A DNA stretch of 64,000 nucleotides from Amphibalanus amphitrite (Eukaryota; Arthropoda; Thecostraca; Balanomorpha; Balanidae), in assembly GCF_019059575.1 (NCBI RefSeq), contig NW_024881698.1, positions 124,001 through 188,000 of the forward strand, given 5' to 3'. Made by a program: the position numbers and the translations under genes. The first letter of the stretch is position 1, and every line of letters begins with the position of its first letter. The notes beneath the pieces were generated by a model. That model was not told where the DNA came from. It saw only the letters and a list, made by a program, of their open reading frames with translations, and did not search any database. This document shows positions 55,699-64,000 of this stretch, piece after piece.

Positions 55699-55949
55699 CG
55701 TCCGCCCACGTAAATAATTCTCAGACGGACGAAATTATTGGCGGACGTAACCCGGCGGGCCCGCTATTGGTCCCGAGAAGGCGCCGCGGCCGGCCCCCCC
55801 CCCCCCTCAGGGGTACCGACCAATGGACAGCGGACGGGGTCGGACGCCGCCCCAGGCGTCCCTCTGGGTAGCCATCTCAGGCCAGATGAGGGGGCCAATG
55901 TGGCGATCACGGCGGGTAAGGTAGGAGGGCTAGCTCTGAGGCGACACAC

Positions 55950-57005
55950 ATGATATATTCAACACACACAGGACCTCCCTAGCCTAACCGATACTGGAGC
56001 TTCTCCGGTTGACTCCTAAGCGCCCTTGCCAGTGGATTTCCTGGCACTCCATCCTCCCCAAATTATCCCACGGTCCAACAATAGCGATTACACACAACAC
56101 ACACAGGACCTCCCCAGCCTAACCGATACTGGAGCTTCTCCGGTTGACTCCTAAGTGCCCTTGCCAGTGGATTTCCTGGCACTCCATCCTCCCCAAATTA
56201 TCCCACGGTCCAAACAATAGCGATTACACACAACACACACAGGACCTCCCTAGCCTAACCGATACTGGAGCTTCTCCGGTTGACTCCTAAGTGCCCTTGC
56301 CAGTGGATTTCCTGGCACTCCATCCTCCCCAATTATCCCACGGTCCAAACAATAGCGATTACACACAACACACACAGGACCTCCCTAGCCTAACCGATAC
56401 TGGAGCTTCTCCGGTTGACTCCTAAGTGCCCTTGCCAGTGGATTTCCTGGCACTCCATCCTCCCCAAATTATCCCACGGTCCAAACAATAGCGATTACAC
56501 ACAACACACACAGGACCTCCCTAGCCTAACCGATACTGGAGCTTCTCCGGTTGACTCCTAAGTGCCCTTGCCAGTGGATTTCCTGGCACTCCATCCTCCC
56601 CAAATTATCCCACGGTCCAAACAATAGCGATTACACACAACACACACAGGACCTCCCTAGCCTAACCGATACTGGAGCTTCTCCGGTTGACTCCTAAGTG
56701 CCCTTGCCAGTGGATTTCCTGGCACTCCATCCTCCCCAAATTATCCCACGGTCCAACCATAGCGATTATACACAACACACACCGGACCACCCTAGCCTAG
56801 CCGATACTGGAGCTCCTCCGGTTGACTCCTAAGTGCCCTTGCCAGCGGATTTCCTGGCACTCCATCCTCCCCAAATTATCCCACGGTCCAAACAATAGCG
56901 ATTACACACAATACACACAGGACCTCCCTGACCTAACCGATACTGGAGCTTCTCCGGTTGACTCCTAAGTGCCCTTGCCAGCGGATTTCCTGGCACTCCA
57001 CTAAT
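55950..57005 (+). repeat. 136-bp tandem array, 8 copies
   Basis: Units start near ACACACAGGACCTCCCTAGCC (broken by variants), with spacing 135, 136, 135, 136, 135, 136, 136 bp. The first five or six copies are nearly identical; the last two are more diverged. Each unit holds the dyads GGAGCTTCTCC and TGCCAGTGGATTTCCTGGCA. The array lies between the J-domain gene and the LTR element. Confidence 0.95.
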
Positions 57006-57367
57006 CAATTTACCAACGGTCCGCACACAAGCAACACACTAGACCTTGTTGCACACGAAATATATGTAATTTTATTCTACATGGACACTGCAAGGGATGG
57101 AACCGGGGAGATAGATGATGCACGTCACGCCCCTGTGCGTGGAGAATCCACCGACGCGGCTACGGGTTAGGAGGGAGATGAGACGCGAGTGAAAGGGCAA
57201 AAGACTGTACACGCAGATGGGTCGGATTTACTGAATGAAGTTCAGCTCGGATAGACCCCACTTAATAGTAGGCCTCGCTTGGGTAAGCCCTGGACACGTG
57301 CAATAAGTCGCGAAGTGAAGAGAAAGGACGAGAACGAGTTGAGGATCGATTATTGAGGATGAGTGCA

Positions 57368-57482
57368 TAGCCGACGAAGGCTAATCCGTTCGGTTGCCGG
57401 CGCGGGCCCCATAAAGCCGTGGCTATACGGAGACGATGCAGGCAGCCCGGAGGGACCTAGCGACCCCGCCCGGTTTTAAAAG
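57368..57482 (+). repeat. Repeat R2, copy a
   Basis: Shares AGCCGTGGCTATACGGAGAC, ACGATGCAGGCAGCCCGGA and CCCGGTTT blocks with copies b (57819-57955) and c (58018-58159). All in direct orientation. Confidence 0.85.
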
Positions 57483-57818
57483 ATAGGTTAGGTCCGCTAT
57501 CGGTCCATTGAGTGATCAGCGCAGGATGACATTCGATAAGTGACGTAGGTAGTTTCGGAGATGGTTAGGACCCCAGGCGTCCCAGCGAGGAGACGTATGC
57601 CGCCGGTTAAGTAATGTCCCGCGAAGAAACGTGTGATGCTGCAGGACGGGGGTAAACATTAAATACCAAAGCATGCGAGTCGGGTGATCGCGGTAAGTCG
57701 GTACTGGCCACCCCGCTGTCAGTCGATTAACTCCGGCCGTGCAGCGGTCATTTCGGATAGGTCTGTGACGACAGCTTAACTACCAGCAACGGATAGATAG
57801 GGCTTCGGGCACCTATAA

Positions 57819-57955
57819 CGCTGGTAGTCGTGGATTGTGTGAAGCCAACGGAGGCTAACCCGTTCGGTCGCCGGTGCTGTTTCAAAAGCCGTGGCTATAC
57901 GGAGACGATGCAGGCAGCCCGGACGGACCTAGTTACCCAGCCCGGTTTCAAAGTT
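57819..57955 (+). repeat. Repeat R2, copy b
   Basis: As copy a; also shares the preceding CTGGTAGTCGTGGATT with copy c. Confidence 0.85.
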
Positions 57956-58017
57956 TAGATAAGCCCACCGCGGGCCGTGGTACGCTTAGTTTTCGTTTTC
58001 TTATAGGCAATTTGGCA

Positions 58018-58159
58018 CAACTGGTAGTCATGGATTCGTGTAAAGCCGACGAACGACTAATCCCTTTCGGTCGCCGGGGGCTGGCCCGAAAACCGCGGCT
58101 ATACGGAGACGATGCAGGCAGCCCGGACGGACCTTAGTTACCCAGCCCCGGTCTCAAAT
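58018..58159 (+). repeat. Repeat R2, copy c
   Basis: Third direct copy, about 200 bp after b. All three keep the GCTATACGGAGACGATGCAGG core unchanged (shown here in part: GGAGACGATGCAGGCAGCCC). Confidence 0.85.
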
Positions 58160-58938
58160 TTCAAATAAGTCCCCCGCGGAAACCGGACTACACAGTGTCC
58201 TGCGAGCCGTAGTCTCGGAACCGCTGGCCGAAGGACATTTATGTTTTTTTGTGTAGATAGTTCGACATGGTGATAGGATGGACCGCAATAAGTCACGTAA
58301 CGCGAGGGTCGAGTGCCGAAATCTGTGGTGGGTCGTATCTCTAATTGTGTAGCGTGAGCATTATGAAGCGTTCGTTTGATGTACGGAGCATTGTGGTTAT
58401 GAAGGGATAACGGTTAATAAAATCTAAGGTCGACGACTTAATTGCGACTTGCGCACGCCTTAGCACCACCGGGGGAAGTTAGGCAAAGGGGGAGGGATCA
58501 GAGATGGTTAACTCTGATAATTTATAAGGTATGGCTGGGCGTATGACAGAAATGAGAGGGGACGGGCAAATGAACGTATGATTGGCATGTATATCCGGTG
58601 GGAGATAACCCTCAGCTAGGACGGGTGCTATTGTTTGAGAGTGGGACCTTTGTTTAGTAGAGTTGGGTTCGTATTTCAGTGTGATCAAGGTAATAGGTTA
58701 TTATTATCCCTCCTCCCATTCCTTAACCCTGGCCTATGTGTTTCCGATGATTGATCGCCCCGGAAAGCTAGAGTCAGAGTCGGAACGGGTTCGCGAGGGG
58801 CTGGACACAGAGGAGGGCTTCTAGGAGCGCGCCGACGGAGCTCTCAATAACGAAAGACACTGTCCGGTTAGCTTGCTCTCCATCACTATCGAAAGACACT
58901 GCCCGGTTAGCCCCGCAACGCCGCGAAACCCCGCTACA
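58160..58938 (+). repeat. Probable 3' portion of a 5' LTR (start not defined)
   Basis: Sequence just before the primer-binding site must be the end of the 5' LTR; CCCCGCTACA at 58929-58938 is a plausible CA terminus, three bases before the site. The other LTR is outside the window, so the LTR start cannot be placed. GAAAGACACTG(T/C)CCGGTTAGC is duplicated at about 58850-58870 and 58889-58910. AATAAA occurs at 58415-58420. Confidence 0.5.
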
Positions 58939-58941
58939 GAT

Positions 58942-58959
58942 TGGCGCCCAACGTGGGGC
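58942..58959 (+). other. Primer-binding site, tRNA-Lys
   Basis: TGGCGCCCAACGTGGGGC is an 18-nt perfect complement of the 3' end of arthropod tRNA-Lys (...GCCCCACGTTGGGCG plus CCA). Confidence 0.92.
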
Positions 58960-59089
58960 AGGATCAATCAAAGGAAACATGAAGTCGGTGGAGGAACGTG
59001 CATTGCCGAACCCATAGAAGCAGAGTAACGACAGAAGAAATATGAAAGTGAAGTGAAAGGTTGTAACTCGGACATCTTTTTTCCAGGAA

Positions 59090-60244
59090 ATGGAGCGCTA
59101 CCGAGTAATCGGATCAGTGGACAATTTTGACGGACAACAAGACTTGAGCGAATGGATCCAAATGATTGAAAGAGCAGCGGAATTCGCCGGTTGGAACCAG
59201 GAGCAAACCTTTAAAGCGGCACTGTTCAGGCTAAGGGGAGAAGCTGGTGAATTTGCAGAACAATTAAGAGACGAAGGTAAAATATCAAACTGGGAAGAAC
59301 TGAAAAGAACACTCAAAGAACGATATGACACCGCGGGGAAAGAACAATGGCATCAGTACCTACTAAACACGGCAACGCAAGGAGGAAAAACTGTACAGGA
59401 GTGGGCCCAAACCGTAAGGAAACTATCAATTCTCGCCGTAGGCTCAGAAGGACTCGCATTGAAAACAGAAAAGGAAGAAGCTGATTCGGCTGACGGAGGG
59501 AACGGCGAGGAAAAAACGAGTGAAGCGAGGAAAAAGCTCCTCGACTTTATGCGTAAATCAAACTTTATCCGAGGGCTGCGAAGCAGCCTGCGTCAAATGG
59601 TCTGGCGGAAAAAGTGCAGCACTTTCGACGATGCGGTAAAAGCTGCCGCCGAAGAAGAGGCGGTAGAGAACAGCCACCGAGAGGAAGCCGTGCTTAGCTG
59701 CTTTAAGCAGGATATCCCGGGTCCGACCGCAGCAACTAACCCTGGACTAGTAGAACAGATCGTGGCCGCTTTAGAGATTAGGGAGGAAGCAAAAAAGAAG
59801 AAAGCCAAAGAGGACAAATCAACCAAGAGAGCCGACAACTCCATCAATTCAACCCAACGGAAATCAAACGACGAGCGTTCATCGGAATCCGAGGATGAAT
59901 ACGATGGCCCAGGCGACCAACATCACCACCATCAACGGACATCAGACCAGGCATACAGAAATAACAACTCACGAAGAGGCGGTGGGCAGCGACGCGGCGA
60001 CCACCATTTCGACAGACAGCTCCCCCTACCACGAGGTGCCCAGCCGAACCGACGACCAGGAAGAACGCAAGAGTGGACCCGCCAGGAATTCAGACAGGGT
60101 CCAGGACCCGCCTGGAGGAATTTTGACGGCGGTAGGGGAAACGAACCCTTTATATGCTACGGGTGCGGTCAAAGGGGACATATCCGCAGGCACTGCCCGC
60201 ACGCCACGTACCCACAGTCGGGAAACGGGTATCGCCGACTGTAA
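59090..60244 (+). CDS. gag: Gag with CCHC zinc knuckle
   Basis: 384 residues. The N-terminal capsid-type region ('FDGQQDLSEWIQMIERAAEF' through 'WEELKRTLKERYDT') has the layout of Ty3/gypsy Gag proteins. A Lys/Glu-rich middle and a basic, Arg/Gly/His-rich segment (about 280-355) follow, then one CCHC knuckle 'CYGCGQRGHIRRHC' (C-X2-C-X4-H-X4-C) near residues 365-378. The stop (TAA 60242-60244) is in the loop of the frameshift hairpin. A strong acceptor-like CTTTTTTCCAG ends 4 bp before the ATG, which might mean a spliced gag message. Confidence 0.93.
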   Translation: MERYRVIGSVDNFDGQQDLSEWIQMIERAAEFAGWNQEQTFKAALFRLRGEAGEFAEQLRDEGKISNWEELKRTLKERYDTAGKEQWHQYLLNTATQGGKTVQEWAQTVRKLSILAVGSEGLALKTEKEEADSADGGNGEEKTSEARKKLLDFMRKSNFIRGLRSSLRQMVWRKKCSTFDDAVKAAAEEEAVENSHREEAVLSCFKQDIPGPTAATNPGLVEQIVAALEIREEAKKKKAKEDKSTKRADNSINSTQRKSNDERSSESEDEYDGPGDQHHHHQRTSDQAYRNNNSRRGGGQRRGDHHFDRQLPLPRGAQPNRRPGRTQEWTRQEFRQGPGPAWRNFDGGRGNEPFICYGCGQRGHIRRHCPHATYPQSGNGYRRL

Positions 60245-60283
60245 GAGGGGGGCAGTCGGCAATGAGGCAAGGTGAAGTCCCCC
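60220..60283 (+). promoter_or_regulatory. -1 frameshift signal with hairpin and possible pseudoknot
   Basis: The gag frame reads tcG GGA AAC: slippery heptamer at 60220-60226. Spacer of 7 nt, then GCCGACTG (60234-60241) pairs perfectly with CAGTCGGC (60253-60260); the 11-nt loop contains the gag stop and G6. The loop Gs (60247-60252) can pair with TCCCCC at 60278-60283, giving an H-type pseudoknot with an 18-nt crossing loop. Pol is open in the -1 frame from here. Confidence 0.88.
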
Positions 60284-63200
60284 AAATAGATCCGAACCAC
60301 CACCCGGAACCTAACCACTCGACATCGGAAACGACAACAACTCAACTAGCAGCGATTTTGGAAACGTCACCAAAACGGCAAGGCATCAGAGAAACAAGTA
60401 CAGCCCAGGTCAAAGGAGCAAACGTTGTACCAACATGCACCTGTCGCATCAAAATTGAGGGGACTGAAGCCTTTGTCCTAATTGATACCGGCTCTATGGT
60501 AACCATAGTGAACCCAGCACTAGTCCGACAGCACGAACACCTCACGACAGGACGACCGGTGGAGGTACGACTGAAGTCAGCCTCAGGACACCTGATACCG
60601 ATACTCCACGAAGCAACAATGAAATTCGATTTTGCCGGCACAGCCAGGAAGCACCCAGCATACATTTGTCCCGACATCCTCCAAGATGCTATCATTGGAT
60701 TCGACTTCATCCGCAAACACAACCTGACGATCAACCCGGCCACTATGACGGTACAGCTAGAGGACTCCAGGCCAATACCCTTACAGACAGCGGAAGGATG
60801 GGAAGAGGAGTGCGCCGGCGTACAGGTCTTGGACCCCGAACAACAGGTTCAAAAAACCGAGTGTGACATGAGCTGTCCTGGGAAATCAGAGGAAGATGTC
60901 AGCAGGACCTCGGGAGCGTCTCTTGATTCGAAGACATTGAATGGAGAGTCGCACACATCCACACGTGCAGACTCGGAATGCCCGGGCATGAAAGACCACC
61001 ATCAGTCAGAAGCGGCAGTCCAGTCAACGACCCGAGGCTATGGAACGACCCCAGAATCGGTACAACCACCTAAACACGCTCCAGAAACAGCGTACTCGTC
61101 CAGTGATACTGGAAACATGTCGCCGCCCGTGTACAGTGAGAGCAACACAACTCCACACCCAGGAGAGAAGCGGGGCACGCCGCTCAAGACAGATAGGCTG
61201 CCCAGTGATGGGAGTCAGCCGCCGGGACCACTGGAAACTACCATTGAAACCCACAAGGAACCTGAGATCTGCAACAGTTCGGAACAGGATTACACGGAAA
61301 AGCAACTGGAACCTGAAGCAGCACTATGTCAAGCGGGTACAGAGCCAAAGGCAACGAAACAAGGTGAAACGAAACCAAAACAGACAATGACGTCAGGAAA
61401 CCGCACTACACAAACCATGGACCGCACGGAGGCTCTACAGGAGCAACAAACAGGAACCAGCTCTGAAGAGCAAGCCACATATGCTACCAAGACAGAGTGG
61501 TCCGAGCGGCAGCCGAGCTACGAAGAGGACGTCAGCCAGACCACCCTCCCAGATGACGAATTGAAGATCGAGAGTGTACATATGCTGTACATATCTGAGC
61601 GACCCGACACACCATCAGGAGAAACAGCCCATTGCATCCCGCAGAGCAGGGCACCAGGTGAAGATACTACAGACAAACTAGACGGGCTTTCCATGGCGGC
61701 AGCAGATGACGGAAAACAAGGGACGGTAACCATCGGTCCTGTTTCTCCAGGCCAGGAACAGGCACTCAAACAGCTAGTGGAAGAATTTCATCAATGTTTT
61801 GCACAAAAAGGGGAACTCGGGGCATGTGACCTGATTCAACATCGAATCGAACTAACCACAGATGTACCAGTGAGGCGGCCGGCCTACAAGGTGGCCCATA
61901 CAGAACGAGAATTCATCGAAAAGGAGATACGAGACATGCTCGAAAAAGGGGTTATTGAACCATCGATATCACCCTACGCCGCGGGAGTGGTCCTAGTGCC
62001 AAAGAAGTCTGGAGAAACTCGGTTTTGCGTCGACTACCGAGGCCTCAATGAAGTAACCAAGGCAGACCATTACCCTCTCCCGTTGGCAAGAAGCGAGATC
62101 TTCGACACACTCGGCGGGGCCCAGATTTTCAGTTGTCTCGACTGCCAGCAAGGCTATTGGCAAGTCAGTGTGGCAGAAGAGGACCGTCCAAAGACAGCAT
62201 TTCGGTGTTTTCTGGGCCTCTTCCACTTCCTCCGCGTGCCGTATGGGCTCCGCAACGCTCCGGCTACCTATCAGCGCCTCATGGCTCACGTGCTCTCAGG
62301 ATACACAGGAAAATTTTGTCACTGTTTCATCGATGACATCATCGTCTTCTCCAACAACTTTGAGGAGCACCTGGAGCACCTACGCCTCGTCTTCGAGCGC
62401 CTAAAACAAGCTGGCATCAAACTAAAACCATCTAAATGCGTACTCGCAAAGGAGCAGGTCCAGTACCTTGGTCACCTCATCTCACCGGGACAGCTCCGCC
62501 CAGGCCCCGAGAACATCAAAAAGATCTGCGACCTGGACGCCCCCTCCACCGTCAAAGAAGTGCGCAGCTTTCTGGGCATGGCTTCCTATTACCGAAGTTT
62601 CGTGAAGAACTTCAGCAGGCGGGCCTGGGCTCTCACAGAGCTAACCAAGCAGAACAAACCCTTCCAATGGGGGTCCAAGGAGCAAGACGCGTTTGAAGAC
62701 CTGAAGGACGCTCTCACTAGCGAACCGGTGCTGGCGCTCCCAGATTTCTCAAAGCCATTCATCCTTATGACAGACGGGAGCTCGACAGGGTTGGGTGCGG
62801 TGCTCGGACAGCAGCACGAAGGAGACCCCAAGGAGAGGGTCATCAGCTACGCTTCAAGACGTACCACCCGTCTGGAGGAGAACTACTCGGCCTGTGAGCT
62901 TGAGTGTCTCGCTCTTGTGTGGGCCACGCGCCAGTTCAGAGAGTATATCCTGGGACGTCCAACGGAGGTGGTTACTGACCACTGGGCCCTGAAATGGCTA
63001 CAGGACTTGAAGAACCCAAATCCAAGACTTCAGCGGTGGCGTATGGCGCTGCTGGAGTACGACCTCAAAATAACATACAAACCCGGAAAACAGCACCGGA
63101 ATGCGGACTTCCTATCACGAATGTACGAAGGAGGGAGGCGACACAAAGGAAGGGAAGAAGAAATGGGACAAGAGCAAGGGAGGAACTGCAACGAAGGGGA

Positions 63201-64000
63201 AGGAACAGGAGAAGCTCCGGAAGACATGCTGGGTGTCATGGCAGTAACCACGCGAAGACAGGCCCAGCAGGATCAAGGGGCAGCAGAAGAAGACCAGAAC
63301 CCGGGGCACTGTGAAGGAGACGAAGCAGTCAAAACCACCCAAACGGGAACGGGAAGACGGACCCTCGCTAACCTCCAGAAGGATGACCGCGACTGTCATC
63401 AGCTGAGAGAAGCCGTAGCACAAGGAAGAGAACTCCCCTCGTGGGCGCGAAAACATCAATTTCGAATAACACCAGACGATATCTTGGAGCGGGTCAGCAC
63501 CACCAAAAACGGGGAGGAGAGGTGGCAGGTGGTGCTACCCCAAGTCCTGGTACAATCAGCGGTACAGGACGCCCACGCCGGACATCTCAAGGCAGGCAAA
63601 ACCCTCGGAAATTTGAAGCGGAGCTTCTTCTTCAGAAACATGTATACCATCTGCAACAAATATATCGCGGGCTGTCCGACGTGTCAGACCAAAGACCGTG
63701 GACAAAGACAGCAAGCCCCTCTTGGAGACATGCCTCAACCACTTGGGGCGTGGCACACGGTGGCTGTTGACGTGCTCGGACCTCTACCCCAGACAAAAAA
63801 CGGCAAGAAGTACGTGGTAGTACTCACAGACTATCTGACACGCTACGTCCTCGCAGAAGCCACCAAAGACCAAACGGCTGAAACTACGGCAGAAGTACTC
63901 ATGAAGAAATTTCTGGAATACGGCCTCCCCGAACGGATCATTACCGACAACGGAACAAATTTTACATCCAATCTCATCAAGGAGATGTGCAGACTCCTTC
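60223..64000 (+). CDS. pol: Pol polyprotein, incomplete at window end
   Basis: Frame -1 to gag, open without a stop from the slippery site to 64000; a first ATG lies at 60262 but frameshift entry is expected. Protease 'LIDTGSMVTIV' at about 60475-60510, 'IIGFDFI' near 60694. A hydrophilic Thr/Glu/Ser-rich spacer of about 325 codons (60790-61765) precedes RT: 'CVDYRGLNEVTKADHYPLPL' (62029-62085), 'PYGLRNAPATYQRLM' (62240), catalytic 'FIDDIIVFS' (62326-62352). RNase H 'LMTDGSSTGLGAVLG' (62764). Integrase zinc region 'HAGHLKAGKTL' ... 'CPTCQ' (63571-63690), core 'VDVLGPLPQ' (63766) and 'ITDNGTNF' (63940). The third integrase acidic residue and C-terminus are beyond the window. Confidence 0.93.

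Larger units (their letters stand above)
58942..64000 (+). mobile_element. Second Ty3/gypsy LTR retrotransposon, cut by window end
   Basis: Primer-binding site, gag, -1 frameshift signal and pol in order on the plus strand, all open. It differs from the 20-25 kb element in primer tRNA (Lys), Gag finger (CCHC) and a long spacer between protease and RT, so the two are not close relatives. The pol frame is still open at 64000, within the integrase core. Confidence 0.93.

Noticed and set aside
1-64000. CRISPR arrays or bacterial defence loci
   Set aside because: No short regularly spaced repeats with unique spacers; the tandem arrays present have no spacers, and all gene features are eukaryotic.

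Overview
This window is eukaryotic: spliced exons, TTAA/TA/8-bp target-site duplications (TSDs), Penelope, LTR and LINE elements, microsatellites and tRNA-derived SINE heads. An exon at 9830-9930 encodes the start of an Ig domain like those of the arthropod DIP/lachesin adhesion proteins. With the mix of CsRN1-type LTR elements, Penelope elements and TTAA MITEs, this suggests an arthropod, possibly a crustacean. The species is not determined. There are no prokaryotic operons and no CRISPR array. Long G/C homopolymers are common and are points of assembly risk.

Layout. 1-5300: remnant of a hAT transposase, an 18-bp minisatellite, and a ~200-bp repeat present twice. 5315-6945: Tc1-like element with a deleted catalytic core. 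7005-8176, 16383-17557, 30271-31464 and 49950-51142: four copies of one TTAA-inserted terminal-inverted-repeat (TIR) family (F1), with G/C hairpin ends and dense AGGTCA motifs. 9830-9930: host Ig exon. 11083-15883: four levels of nested insertions. 16016-18797 (minus): candidate exons of one or two host genes, including a MADF-like exon. 20354-25755 (minus): complete young Ty3/gypsy element with identical LTRs. 33780-36130: Harbinger transposase broken by two separate insertions, one of them itself invaded. 36750-40654: decayed hAT-like transposon with an 8-bp TSD. 43400-51812: two Penelope-like copies head to head, forming a palindrome, each arm interrupted by a different DNA element. 54560-55700 (minus): compact two-exon gene with a J-domain-like N-terminus and a coiled coil. 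55950-58160: 136-bp tandem array and a second repeat set. 58942-64000: second Ty3/gypsy element, cut by the window end.

Most of the biology here is mobile-element biology. Both LTR elements place pol in the -1 frame relative to gag. Both have a G GGA AAC slippery heptamer a few codons before the gag stop, followed at 7-8 nt by a strong stem; in the second element the stem can extend into an H-type pseudoknot. The two Penelope arms act as each other's empty site, so the local order of events can be read: palindrome first, then one insertion per arm.

Host genes are sparse: the Ig exon (plus strand), the MADF-like and acidic exons (minus strand) and possibly the J-domain/coiled-coil gene, which could instead belong to the neighbouring retroelement.
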